From Certhia americana (lineage: Eukaryota; Chordata; Aves; Passeriformes; Certhiidae): a DNA stretch of 64,000 nucleotides. Under the pieces are notes generated by a model that worked only from the letters and a program-made list of their open reading frames with translations, had not been told where the DNA came from and did no database searches. The stretch spans positions 60,432,190 to 60,496,189 of the forward strand of contig CM031859.1 of NCBI GenBank assembly GCA_018697195.1. Reading direction: 5' to 3'. A program made the translations under genes and the position numbers. Below are positions 1 through 13,700 of this stretch, piece by piece; position 1 is the stretch's first letter; each line of letters begins with the position of its first letter.

Positions 1-3000
1 TTTTGGAGATAAAATGTAAGATGCCAATGATATCTATGGCATCTAAGACTAATCCATAGATCTATCATGTATGGTTGATAAAATGATGTGTAATTTTACT
101 GTGGCAATCTATAACTCAAGTGATAACAGAAATTAATAAGAGGGGTGAGCCAATTAACATTCTTTTGAGGCTTAAGAAACTTGTAAAGAAACAAAAATTA
201 AATAGACACTAGTTTGTCTCTGCAGTATACTCTAAAATAGAAGATATTGTTTAGTTTCTTTTACAGAATTCTGACACAATGCAATCAGTTTGCCAGGTTT
301 TAGTAGTGCATGGTCAGGTGGCTAAACAAAATGTGGTTTTCAGTCTTAACCAAACTCAGATGGTCCCACAGCACTGTTTTATTGGGGTAACTAAATAGGT
401 CAGGAGGGAGATGTGAGAAATTCATACATCCATTTCCTTCTCCTGTCAGTTTGTACCTTATAAAATCTCAGTTGTCCTTCACTTACGTTCTGTTTTTGTC
501 TGATTGAATAATCTCCATGAAATTACTGTTGCCATTTCTCTGTAGCCTGCAACACTGAAGGAGGACTGAAAAAGTTATTTTGGAGTTTTTAAAGGTGTGC
601 TGGCCCAGACACCCTTATCCTAACTGTTCTCTGTAGTTGTACCTTTTCCTAGTACCTAAGCCAGTAGGCTAGCTTTACAAGAGTGACCCAAATTCAGTGG
701 TGAACCTAGGTTTACAAGAAATTTAAAGAGCGGTTGCTTCAACCCACTTTGAACTATAAAATTTGCCTGCTTCCCACTATGTACCATTTCTGAATTTGGA
801 TGACCCAGATGAAGAAAGTCTGTCTTGATGTAAGCTGCATGAAGAGAGGTCAGAAGAGCAAAAGTTCGTTAAGAAAAGCAACTTAAAGAAGGATTCAAAT
901 GAGTGTGAGCTGCAGCCCGATCACTCTATAAAAAGAACTTCTACTATCTAATACTTACTTCAAGCAATTTTGTGTGTTACTTGCACTATCTTAAGTTTTC
1001 CTGTATGCCAAAAAGGTTTATGAAATTATTTGAGTAAAATCATATAATTCACACTTCACCTAGAAATGTCTCCTAATAATACTTGGCTATGTTTAGATAC
1101 CCTTTGAGTAAAACAAAATATAAGAAACCTTGATGTGCTCATTAATTTCTGGAGTGGAAAGAACAGATTGTCTGTGCAGTAGACTGGGACTTCCTCAATA
1201 GAAACACATAAACTGCAAAACTGCAGCAAATGAGGTGATGCAGTGTCAGTAGGTCCTCTCTTTACTCATGGTACATGGTACTTTATGGTACATTTTACAA
1301 GAATTATTTGTGGAGGAATAGATTAGTTCTTTCCATTCTAGATGTTTATTTGGCTATTTTTTTAAATCAATGTAATAAACCTTAGATATTATTGTCATGT
1401 CTTGCACTGCTTTCTGTCCTGGTTATTGAATTTTTCCTTCTCTTCAAGTTACTGTCTATGGCTTCTTAAAGAGAGTTTTTTGCGTGTGTGGGTTTCTATG
1501 CTTGCTTCTTCTTGGCTGTTTGTTGAGCTATTTTGTTCTTCTCTCTTCAAGCACATCTTCATCTCCTCTCAGCACGTAGTGAAATGAACTATATAGCAAA
1601 TGTCTGTTGTCTTCATGTCACTTTTCTCCCCTGGGCCGACAAGCATGGATGGTCATATCTTGTTTCAGCAGGATATTTTCATTTTGGCTTTTATTTTTCA
1701 TGGGGAATGGGTTTCCTTAGGCTTTGTGATTGCTTTTGTTTCATAGGTGTGAAGAAGGTAATTAGCTGAGAAGGATCTGTGGTTGTACGTATTTGGTTTG
1801 TGGGAAAGCCTATCCACCTGGTAGGGAAGTGCAGCTCTGCAGCTGCCTTGTGCCAGTGGGGTGGAGCATTCATATGGCAGCTGGGCAAAAAGTAGATAGG
1901 GTGGGGCTGAGTGAGAAGGTGAAGGAGCAGAATCAGAATTGAGGCAAAAAGTAGATCACAGAATCATAGAGTTGGTACAGTTGGAAAAGACCTCTAAGGT
2001 CATCGAATCCAGCTGTCAGCCAGTACCACCAGATGTCACAGCACAACACTGCCTTGCTGCAGAAAGCCCATCAAGAGCATTTTATAATTTGGAAGGAAGA
2101 AATGAACCACTGCAGTATTACCACTGACAGGTGGCTTGATTCAAGTGAAATTATCTGAATCACAAGATCTACTTTCCATCATCTGTGACTGCAGATGTGA
2201 TGGGATGTGAAGCAGTATTTCTCAAAGAAAAGCAGTAATTTGAAGTTCAGTCCTTGCTGCAGTACAGTTAGTTGCTAATGGTGTGCAAAGAAAGAAGGGC
2301 CAGAACAAGCATGCCTGCTCATCTGACACCTAGCTTAATGACATTATCAGCTGACAGCAAAAATGCACAATTTGCATGTGTTTGTACTTTCATATCTATC
2401 AGTAATACACTCTAATTGAAAATCCCAAATAAAATAACATTTTGGATAGAAATTGCAGGACTCTGAGACTTGTTAATGCTTTTTAGCTCAAGGGTCCCAT
2501 CCTAGTCGAACTCAGAGCAGCAGGACCAAAGTCCTTATATGGATGTTACAGTAGGAAGGGGGAAACTACTCAAAGCTTTGAGAGAGGCACAAGTTTGCAG
2601 TAAGATCAAATTTTCCTGAGTCTAAAAGGTAATCACCATAGACTCAGGCTTCTGGTCTTTTAGTTTTTTGCACCAGCCCTTCTTTAAATGTCAAGTTTGT
2701 GTGTGTCGTTTCTCTTACAGTCATTGTTATGGTGAAGCATACGTAAAGAGTCAAGGTCAGTTGTGGCCAAAAACCATCTATATGTATGATGAAGAGACAC
2801 AAGTTTTATCATTGTCTTTGTGCCCAATGGGATCTGACAGGTGACAGAAGCCAGTGGAATGAGGTCAAGCAGAAGAAGAGCAGAGATGAAGCAACAGAAA
2901 AACACATGAAATAGTACAGCATTTATCTTACCAGTGTCAATCAGGGGTGGTATGGTAGACTCCATCCCAGCAAAATCAAACTGTAAGGAGAGATGAAGAG

Positions 3001-4604
3001 AAGATAAAATAGCAGTATTTCAAATAACAATGGACTTTTTTTTGTTGTTGTTTGTTTGTTTGTGGAAGAAAGCTTGGAGGTAGTTGATGAAGCAGTGGAT
3101 AAAGAGATGACTAGCAGTCATTGACATGTGCATATAAAGGAGAACCTGGGAAATGGGGCAGCCAGACAGCCAAGATCCAAAAATGTTATACCAAAGACTT
3201 GCTGGAGAGATGACTAAATATTAAATTACATTAGACTATACCAGTTATGCCCATGCTGCCAGGGACAATGAAGGAAATGGGAAAGGTATAACTTTGCTGA
3301 AAATGAGATGAAAAAACCTGAATTTAGACATCCCCATTTGAAAGAGGAGCTAATGTGTTTAAAAGAGAAGAAGATGGACTTGAGAACAGGAGACACTGCT
3401 TTATGTTTTTTTAAGATATCAACTTCAGAATTTGTATTGCCCATGATATAGCTAAACATATGGGGAAATGTTCATCTAAGGACAACACACTTGAAAAATG
3501 TTCCAGCTCTGTAGCCCAAAAATTGCCACTTTTTTCCTGAGAGTTAACGTCACATTAACAGAATCTTTCATGCAGTCCCTTTTTTATTTAAAGTACTGAA
3601 TGTCAGTACCAGCGGTATTTTGTGGGCTGTGCACTTACAGAATGACTGAAAATACTTTGTGCTGCTTATGAAGAGAGCAATGAGGACATAGGGCATAGAA
3701 AAATATTATTTCTCCTTTCTTGTACTTTCTAGATTTTACTTTGGATGAATGAGGATGGAATTCTTCCTCAAAGGAATGCCCAGGAGTCTTCAAACCTCAG
3801 AACAGCCTGAGTAGATTTCCCTAGACTCTTTTAGATTTCAGTATTAACAATTAGCATGATAATAAAAGCAATGTACAGCTTTACATAGTTTTTCATATCT
3901 CATTTATTTTCTAAATACACACTATGTGATCAGCAAAGATAGCATAGAAAGCTTACGTCACTGCTAAGAAAAATTTCAGTAACAGCTTCCTTCAAAGTAC
4001 CCATGTTTGCCATGAACAATTTTATTTCTAAAGCATCACATACCTGAGTGAACTCAACTCAGTGCCTCTTTAGGGAGCAATTTATCTTTGGGAATGTCAG
4101 GCATCTGTAATGTGAATGCAATACATCCTTGCTCTTCATCCATGTTCCCTTTATGCTTATTGGGAAGAAACAGGCATTTCCAGGATGTGATTTATCTGAT
4201 CCCGAGGGATAAATATGCTAAAATAGTTAAATGAACCATGCTGCAAAACAATGCTGTTTTCAGTGGTGGTGTCTGTGCTGTATGAGACTACAGTGGGCTG
4301 AAATAAATCCAACCTGCAGGCTTATATTTGGAGTTGTGTCTTTAAGAATGGTTGTTCATTGGTTCCCAGGTGTTTATACTGTTCTCATACTGCAACCTGT
4401 TGGTCTCATATTGTTTAAATGCACTGGGACCAGTACATTCTCTGAAAGCCAAATACTTTATGAGTTCCAGACTGAAAACTCAGTAGTTTCTTTGGACTTC
4501 TGCGAGTTTTCTTTGATGATGAGGATCAGAAGCATAGGAGTGATGTTTGTACATGTATGAGACCTAGAATCTGTATGACTTAAATACTTGCTCTCTTCCA
4601 ACAG
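1..4604 (+). other. HIVEP1: HIVEP1 intron (3' part; left end outside the window)
   Basis: This is the sequence upstream of the finger exon, ending in a polypyrimidine tract and ACAG. It contains an old CR1 fragment near 1955-2070, a short GTTT run near 3044-3063 and no open frame that I recognise as coding. I did not find the preceding HIVEP1 exon, so this intron is at least 4.6 kb, unless a small upstream exon was missed. Confidence 0.8.
1955..2070 (-). mobile_element. CR1 LINE 3'-end fragment (degenerate)
   Basis: On the + strand this reads ATCACAGAATCATAGAGTTGG, then a TTGGAAAAGACCTCTAAGG core and CATCGAATCCAGC, the reverse complement of the avian CR1 3' end. The 3' end therefore faces left and the element is on the minus strand. 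Only about 115 bp is recognisable; the right edge near 2070 is approximate. It carries no coding capacity. Confidence 0.8.
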
Positions 4605-4780
4605 GTATAAATCAAATGAGGATTATGTCTATGTCAGAGGTCGTGGCCGAGGAAAGTACATTTGTGAAGAATGTGGCATTCGCTGTAAAAAGCCAAGCAT
4701 GCTCAAAAAACATATCCGCACTCACACTGATGTCCGGCCTTATGTATGCAAGTTGTGCAATTTTGCCTTCAAAACTAAAG
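4605..4780 (+). CDS. HIVEP1: HIVEP1 exon: C-terminal zinc finger 1 and most of zinc finger 2 (ZAS2)
   Basis: The 176-bp exon is bounded by a pyrimidine-rich acceptor ending ACAG (4601-4604) and a GT donor at 4781. Base 4605 is the third position of a split codon and full codons start at 4606. After an Arg-Gly run (RGRGRGK) comes a classic C2H2 finger: Cys at 4663 and 4672, His at 4711 and 4723 (C-x2-C-x12-H-x3-H). The linker TDVRPY leads into a second finger whose Cys pair is at 4747 and 4756; its His residues lie in the next exon. The last base (4780) is the first position of the Gly codon completed at 7423-7424. Read-through into the intron meets a stop within two codons, so the donor is needed for the longer product. 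Finger pairs of this type contact kappa-B-like DNA. Confidence 0.96.
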
Positions 4781-7700
4781 GTACTTGACCCTTTTTGTTG
4801 AACTCTTTCCAATTCTGGAGCTGTTTTGCCCTCTGGGAGCCAATCACCCATTGCAATCAAGGAGAGTATTTTCTTCAGAATAAAATTGTTGTGTATATGT
4901 ATACAAGGCTGTATAAGAGAGTTTGTTCTTTCTGTTTAATTGATCCAGGGATTTTGTAAGACTCTCAGGCTCCTTGGATAGCTTCATTAAGACCCGTAGG
5001 CTCTTGGCTGGCCCTTCTGTCTGCAGAGAAAATGTAGTAGCATTGGAATCACCCCGAAAAATAATATTCTGCCAACATGGTTACATGGTGCAAATTTTAA
5101 TTGCAGCTACACTTAAATACTACCAGGAGACCACATTTATGACATAATGTAGAAGCAGAGCATCAACTGCTGAGGAATACATGCCTTCACAGGCTTTACA
5201 GTGGGTCAGTTTCAAGTTTATAAATAATGTATGTCTCCCAGATGGGCCACTCCATCCACTGTGGCATTAATTATGAATAGAGATCTGATAGCTTCTGTTC
5301 ACATGTATTTATCAGCACAGAAAAAAGCTTCCATTTGTCACCCTGAGGCCACAGATAATGATATTCTTTGGAATTCAGATTTGTGATGCAACTACCTCCT
5401 TGAAAGAAAAAATCCTATCCTTGGTATCATTTCTTCGTAGCACAGCTTAAATGAGCCTTACATTCTCAGTTTCTTAGCTTCCCTTTCGCAGACAAAAGAA
5501 ATTCTGGTCCCAGTGCAGTGAAACTTAACTCATAGGGAGAGAAAGAAAGCTGAAGGAAATTTCTCCCAAGATGCCACTGCAGCTTCATGGCTGTTTTGAG
5601 GATTGAGAATTGTAATAAGTTTCCATGACTCCAGCACTTCTTCCTGTGCCAAAGATGGGAGTAGCTGATGGGTGGTAGTAGACCAATCAACCTAATTTAA
5701 GATGAGAACTTTCATGGGCATGTAGAGACAACAGCAAGGAGCTGCTTGTAGTCCCAATAGACCATCTGGTGAGCTGTTCTCATATCATTGCTTACTTTTG
5801 ACATTGCTGGAGGAATGGGTCTTGAGGAGAGGCTTGAAGTACATGACAGTATGATGATTTTACAGCTGTGTTCAGAGAGGACATTCCAGGAAGAAGAGGT
5901 AGCATGGAAAAAAAAAAAAAAGAGAAATTGCTTGCTGAGGCTGGCATTTTTGACAAAGAAGAAGAAACATGGAGGAGGTGGTTTGCTATTGCACAAAAAG
6001 GGCATGAGTAGCAAGAGACTAGGTTAGCCTTCGAAGTACAAGGAGTGTTTAACTGGTGTATTACTGATTATAAGCAGATATATATGTGAGTGTATATATA
6101 TGAGATTTACAGATTATAAGCCTCATAACTATTGTTACTATTTTGCTGAAAGCAGTAGGGGAGAAACTTTCAGAGGTACTTAGGTTTTCAGTTTTTCTGA
6201 GAATTTAGCCATCCAGAAGCATTGATGGCCAAGTTAGCCTTTTCATGCAGTGCACAAGCACAAGAAACTCCTACTGAGAAGGGAATTATTCGAACTAACT
6301 GGAACTGAAAGTCAGAAAAGAAGAGCCTGGCTTGTGAGTTTCTAAGCACACCTGCACTATCCAGCAGAGGGGTTCAGAGTTCCTGTCCCAAGACGGCATG
6401 TCCCACACCACCATCTGGAGATGCTGGTTGGGGTCCTGGAAGCAGCATAAATGCGTTTCCATAGGGCTTTCCTTGAGCTAAGAAGCACCATGTCTTGGTA
6501 GTGGGTTGGGTTTGCTTGTGCCCTGCTTTCCCTTTTGGGTATTGCAAATGAGACTGAAGTGGCACATGGATTAAAGTGATATTCTTCAGCTTGTGCTTTG
6601 TGCTCAAGACTCTTTGTCATGAAATGTCTCTTGGGGCCAATCTCAACCCAGGGGTTTTTTTTTTATCTGTGAAAAACCAGACCAAGACAGGCACTCCAGA
6701 AAGTCAATAGTCTAGTGTTAGATTGCTCCCTCAGGGGAATGGGAGATTTGCTTTCAAATCTCTGCTGTGTCTGGTTTAGATCTGTGTTCTAAATCTGGGA
6801 GTTGAACCTGAATTTCTCACATCCCAGGTGGGTGCTGGAAGCACAGCTCCTCTCAGTTCAGAGACTGCAGCTAGATGGTAAACTTGCTTAGAGAAATCTC
6901 CCATAACTGTCCTTTTTTTGGTGGGGCACTTTGGTGGGAGCACTTTTACTTCAAATACATGAAGCATTTGGAAACCATGTGCAAAGTAAATAGGAGAGCC
7001 CTTACCTTGAAAGTGTCACTGTGTAAATAGGAGCATGAGCCTGAATGGCTGCTGTCCTGTGGACTTAGTTCGATGTCTAGGAAGTCTGTACATGTCATGA
7101 ACAGTGAGTCCAGGAACAGATAACATCTAAAAGTGAGTTTTTTAGGAGTGACTAAATGTCATGTTGAAAATTTGAGAGATGCCTATGTACCTCTCAGGCC
7201 CTGAGTTTATTTGAATTTTTTATTTTCGAAAGATATAAAACCCCACTCTCATTAAAACAGGCTCTGAGGCCAATGGCCTTGATGAATCCGCCCTGTCTCT
7301 TGTGGTGTTTTTTAAAGCTAAACCCCATCATATGCAGCATAATGGAGTTAAGATACACCAAAACCTTACTTGAAAGTGATCTTTGTTGTTGTCTGTTAAT
7401 TACATTAATCTCTGATCCATAGGAAATCTGACAAAACATATGAAGTCTAAAGCACACATGAAAAAATGCTTGGAGCTTGGAGTATCAATGACATCTGTAG
7501 ATGACGCTGAAACTGAAGAAGCAGGTATGTCAAAATGATTTAATTTAGTTGGGATGACCTCATTCCAACTAAAGTATGGAGAGTATGGAGTCTGCAAATG
7601 ACTGATTGTACTTTACCACAGTGATGAGCATGGGAAAATACATTACAAGTATTTGGGCATTTTTAAATTGAGAATTAACTTTTTAAGAAACAGGAAGTAA

Positions 7701-10700
7701 AGAAAAATTCTATCTAGTTGTCTGGGTTATACTTTTTTACATTAAAAGACACTAGAAATAAAGTATGGTCTGTTGTCATCTGTCTCATATGAGGTTCCCA
7801 ATCTTTCCACTTAAGATGTGAGAGATGGCAACTTTTAGTGAAGTTGCAAGGTAGTTAGTTGTAGGATGAATTTGCTTTTGTACTTCCTTTCAAGAGTTTT
7901 AGAGTATTATTTTGAAAAAAATATGGTTTTAATTGATGAGGTATGGCTTTATGCAGCCATCCCAGATGAAGAGCATCCAGCGATGGCAATGAGTGTACTG
8001 GGTGGGTAATGGTTGTGGCATGAGAGGTGGGATATGTGCTAATCATTTGGACTTGCTGTGGTTCTTTCAGAAAATATGGAGGACATGCAGCAGGAGGCAG
8101 AGAAGAGCAGCAACCTGGCAGGGCTGTCAGCAGAGCACCAGTTTTCTGACGCGGAGGAATCGGATGGTGAGGACGGTGATGACAATGATGATGACGATGA
8201 AGATGAGGATGACTTTGATGATACTCAGGGAGACTCGACACCAAAAACCAGATCAAGAAGCACCAGCCCGCAGCCCCCTCGGTTCTCCTCCCTGTCAGTC
8301 AACTCGGCTGGGGCATCACAGGGGGCTTCCCCAGAGGGCTCCCTTTCAGTGGGACACTCTTCCCTCATCAGTTACTTGGTTACCTTACCTAGCATTCAGG
8401 TTACTCAGCTTATAACACCAAGCGACTCCTGTGAAGACACACAAATGACAGAATATCAGAGGTTTTTCCAGAGTAAGAGTACGGATTCAGAGCCCGATAA
8501 AGACAGATTGGACATACCCAGCTGCATGGATGAGGATTACACGGTTTCTTTAGATCCCAGTTCTTCTCCGAGGGACCTCTCACCTTCCAGTCGACAATCG
8601 TCACCTGGCTATGATTCTTCACCTTACAGAGATAACTCACCAAAGAGGTATTTAATGCCAAAAGGGGATTTGTCACCCAGAAGACATCTGTCACCCCGAC
8701 GAGATATTTCACCCATGAGGCACCTTTCCCCGCGGAAGGAGGCTGTGCTGAGGAGAGAGTTATCGCCAAGACGGGACGTGTCACCAAGACGTCACCTATC
8801 GCCAAGGAGACCAATGTCACCAGGGAAAGATGTGTCTGTTCGAAGAGATTTGTCTCCCAGGCGAGAGAGGAGATATATGGCCTCCGTTAGAGCGGCATCT
8901 CCCCGAAGGGGCTTGTACCATAATCCCGCATTGTCCATGGGTCAATATTTACAGTCTGAATCTATTCCAGTGGGACATTCAGTAAGTATGAAAGAATATT
9001 TTCATTCCTCTTGTCAAAAACTGTGCTCTTACTGAATTTGTGTGTTTCAAAAATCTTTGCTTGTAGAAGAAGAAGGCGTAAACTTTGAGCCTTGGTGGGA
9101 AGTCCTGGAACAGATGCAATGAATTTGGAATAGACAGGGACCAAGTCAGGATGCTGATTCATTTAGATGCAGTAGAGTCAGCCTAAGGGGCAGGTGTTCA
9201 CTTGGTAGAACCCTTGGTAGCTCAATCAACTTCAATGAAATTAGGCTGGTTTGCATTTTCTGCCTCCACAGTCATTTTATTCATTTTATATATATGTATG
9301 TATAATTTTTAAATGGTCCAGAAAGCTTATGTGGTTTGTGAGGCTTGCTTCTGTGTAAAAAATCTTGTACTTTCCAGACTCTCAGGTGAGATCAAGCCAA
9401 GATCAAGGCTTAAAGGCCTGTTCCTGTAGTATGGTGGCCAGCACTGAGTATTGTTTAGTGGAATAAAAACGCTAAGATAATAGAGCCTCTTAGAAAAGCA
9501 GAGTGAACACTGAAATCAGGATCTGTGGCTGGAATTTAAAGGATATTGTGTGAGAGGAGCAAGCAGCTGTCTACCCCGCAGAAAGTGCTGCAACCGTCTG
9601 CATGGAAATATGCAAAACTTGCGCAGCTGCTGTCTGTGCTCTTCCCTTTTCGTAAATAAGATCTCAGAAACTGCCAGATTGGCACTTTTGACCAGCCCTA
9701 GCATTCACAAAGCACTCCCTTCACAAATAGATTGCATCTTCAGAGGTAAGGAATGGCCTTCTGGGTGTGAATTTACTTATTTATTTACTATGCTTCCCTC
9801 ATCACGTTGCTGTTGTGGCTGCCCTCTCACTGCCTGCCTGTGTGTGGGTTCAATCAGGGCAAGCTCTGACAGTCTCAGATTCCCTCAGAACTCCTTGCTC
9901 CCTGCTCATCTCCTGGTTGGCCTCTTCTCCCTCCTTCCCCATTCCTAGTATTTTTGGCTCTCTGTGTAGTCTTTGCAGTGTTCCTCTGTGGAGGAGAAGA
10001 ATTGAAACCTGAGCTCATACAGTGAGCATTTCTCAGCTCTGGTGTGATTTTCTCTGTAGAGTTGGGCTGATGTGCTATCTGCTCCCAGGGATAGAGTGAG
10101 GGATTCACCTGGGCAAAGATGGTTGGAGCAGGGGTGGATCAAAAGGAGCTGAGATGCTGCCAGCCTGGCAGATCCAAAAGTGATTTCTCAGCATTTTGGG
10201 GGTGTAAGGGAAAGCTGCAACTTGAGTGGCCATATTTATAGGAGAGAGCAATGCAGGTACTTCTCTCACATCTTAGACATGGCCCCATGACCTAGTAGGT
10301 TGTTTGGGAGAGTAGTGGAGAGGGGTGACTGATTAAATGGTCCTTGAGAAAGGGCATGCTGAAACCCTGCTGTGCTCTCACAGGAGCAATCCCTGCACAG
10401 CTGAAAGACGATACAAATCCCACCAGCAGTTCTACTGACTATGTGAGGAAGCACAAGTGGGTGAAGAGTCACCAGTTTAACCAGACATTATGTCTTAGTA
10501 TCAAATGATTGGGATCATATGGGATTCTAGCTGACATTGTGCCCCAGTCCCTCATGTCCCACATGAGACACACTGGCATCCTGTAGTAAAGATTTTGGAT
10601 GTGTAATGATGCTGGCAAAAGCATATGTTAACAGTCATCCTTGGCCATCTGACAGTTCTGCTCTAATATTTTTCTTATGTGTTATGCACACCTTCCAGCA

Positions 10701-13700
10701 AGGCATTTAGCACATTGTAAGGACTCTCTTAGCACTTCTCACTCCTTCTTTTGAAAAGTCCACCATGCCAGATGGACTTCTAAAGCTTACCTTGTTTTTG
10801 CGGTAGAGTCAGTGCAAAACACGATGTAAAAGATCTGTTGTCATACAGAAAGCATCGGTAACTTGATGGCATGTTGAGTGTTTTGAGAGAGAAAGCTAGA
10901 CCTCAGTAGAGTCACTACAACGTGAATACAGGAGGCAACACTGGAAGTGGAGCCCAGGCAAACTTCAATGAAAAAAATGACAAGTGAGGATGATGGCTTA
11001 TTGCAATAAATGACTGCAAGAAAGGAAAGATGGATTCCTCATCTCCTGATGCCTTTCTGGAAAACATACTTTAGCCAAGCATTAGACAAGCTTAAGTGAA
11101 ATGCAAGTTATTATGCTCAGCATGTGGGAAGACAAATAACACCTGAGCTTGCTATAAATGAAAGCTGTCAGAGAAGAAGAAGGAATTAAACGTTGTTTTT
11201 CACCTTTTCAGAGTAGTGAAATCCAGCAAACCAGGACATCATTAGCAGCTGCATTGGTGATGCACATGCCAGCTTACAATCCTTAAAATATTTTCAGAGC
11301 TGCATTGGGTTCCCAGTCCTTGCACAAATAAGGACAGTTTTGTGTTTCTAGTGCTTGCAGTTCCCAGAAAAGGACAGTTTTCTTTATTCTCAGCTGAAAT
11401 TGATGTATTTGCTCTAGTCTCTTTGGCCAGTGCTGCTCTAGTTGCCCTTCATTTTTCTTCCTGTTGAATGTCCTTGCACTTTCGTGGTCTTGTGCAAAAG
11501 GCTTGTAAAGTGCTCTGGCATTGAAAGTATAGAATGCAATTAAAATTATTTGTTTTCAAAGTGGAAAAGAGCATGGTGAAAGTAAGTATTTTTTATACAC
11601 TTTATTTTCCTTTGACAATCAATAACAGGATACACTCTTGCAACAGAATGCTCTCTCTAAAGTAGCCTAAGTCTGTAGTGTATGCTTGGCTTTGACAAGT
11701 TAAATTGGTGTCTTTATTGCCAGATAACTTCTGCACTCTAAATACATTCAGGATCTTCTCTTCTGTCAGTGCCAGAGGTTTCTTTCCTTATTGAGGAGGC
11801 TGATGCCATTATCAAAGGGTTCAGATTATTCTGCCAGTCCTGAGAGAAAGAGAAGAAATAGGAAGTCTTCATTTGTTCACTCTGAGTGAATCTCTTTTAG
11901 CATTTTAATTTGGATCAGGCATATGTCTTCATAGTCACGTATTTTGTGCTTTGACTCACATTTTCAGATCAGTCTTGGAGTAAATGACCTGGACTGTTGT
12001 CAGATAGAATTCAACTGAAAATATACACCAGAAGGGCTGCAGGTACACTTGAACTGTGAGTGGCCATTCAAGTGACTGCAAAGAGGCCATGTAGGGCTAA
12101 TCTGAAGCAACCTTCCTTTCCAAACCCACAACTCTTGCATTATGAATATGGGATCCAGCACAAACAGTTTTCACTCCATTCCTGCTTGTTCCAACCCTGC
12201 TACCTCCTAGTGCAGATCAGAATCTTTGCCTCTTCCAGTTCCGGGACAGACACAATGAGTTCGAGAAGGTGCCTTGCCGTGAGTGCTACAAACTTATCTC
12301 TCACAATTATTTTAGCTTCTAGGCAGTAGTGGATTTTGCTTGTATTGCCATCTTGTTGCTCATCTCATTCATTTTGAAGTCTTAAGCCTGTCTTTTTATA
12401 TTCAGAAGGGCTGAAGGGAATTAGACACCTGTACGACCACTTGAAAGTTGATAGGACTTAAGGTCCTTTGATCATCCTGAATGTGGATATTAAATCCCTT
12501 CCCAAAAACTCACTACTTTATCATCTTGAGTGAAATGCATTCTTGTACAGAGAGACAAAAACTTCTGAATTCCAGGTAAACTGTAAATAGGTTCAGTGGT
12601 GCATCTGGGCTACTGTGGTGCATTCTCTGTAGGGCTGCAAATTGAGCTGATCCTGAAAGTGAAAACCACACAGAGTTATGGTCACTTTATTACACATCAT
12701 GTCTTTCAGGAGGCACATTGGTAATATACTCTGTTACTGATTTTCACTATAGATATCAGTGTTTTCTGGGTTTTGACTTTAAAAAACCTCAAGTACATTA
12801 TGACATGCTAATCAAAGAGGCTGTTTTCCACCCAACATGTTCTTGCAAGCTGTGGTCTGAGGCTTCCCAGAGGATGTCTGTGAAGGGTGCCTGGCTGTGA
12901 AATGTGATCTGCCTCTTAATCTCCCACAGCCTGATTTGGGTGGTGTACCAGATACAGGGTAAACCCTATCTCATCCCTGAGGCAGTCTGGGGGACTTGTG
13001 AAGCTGGATATGGCTTTGCTCAGGGGTGTGGTGTGGTAGTCTAGCTTTGTGCCCAGATCATAGCATTTAGTGAAAAGCTGCTACGGAATCCTGTTGCTTG
13101 GGAAATTATATGTCACCTGGAGTTGAAGGGAAATATACTAAACTGTAACAAATGAGAATTAATAGGAAATGAACTGAATTGCCATCACCTGACAAAGGGA
13201 AGAGCTCAGCTCACTGGCAGCAACCCATTCTGACTGCACTGCAAAAAAATACCGTGACTTCCCGCACTGTGCTTTATGATCTAATACTTGCCCTATCAAC
13301 TGAAGAAAGTCTTTGGATTTTCAGGGTGCTTGTTGAAAAAAGACAACAATTTCCCTGTGAATATGTGTGTCTGCTTGCAGGAATGAAAATGCTAGAGTAG
13401 AGTAACATAGAGGAGAGTAGAGTAAAATTGGTAGAGGAAATAAAAGCAGGGTAAGAGGTAGGAACAATTACTAGTAATTGTAACCATTTATGTTATCTGT
13501 TTCCAAACTTACCTGCCAGAGCTAGAGAAAAATAATCCAGTATGTGCCCAGCCAGGCTTGGAAGGTATCCAGTGACATGCACACACTGTCACTGTCTATG
13601 TTAAAATCGGGCATATGAGACAAGTATTGGATGATGCTGCTGATCTTAAAGCACACAGCAGTTTCTGTCATGTTTGCCATGTCTGTCCAACAAGGACGGA

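Noticed and set aside
7855..8256. 133-codon minus-strand frame rich in His
   Set aside because: It is the antisense of the GAT/GAC-rich acidic codons of HIVEP1.
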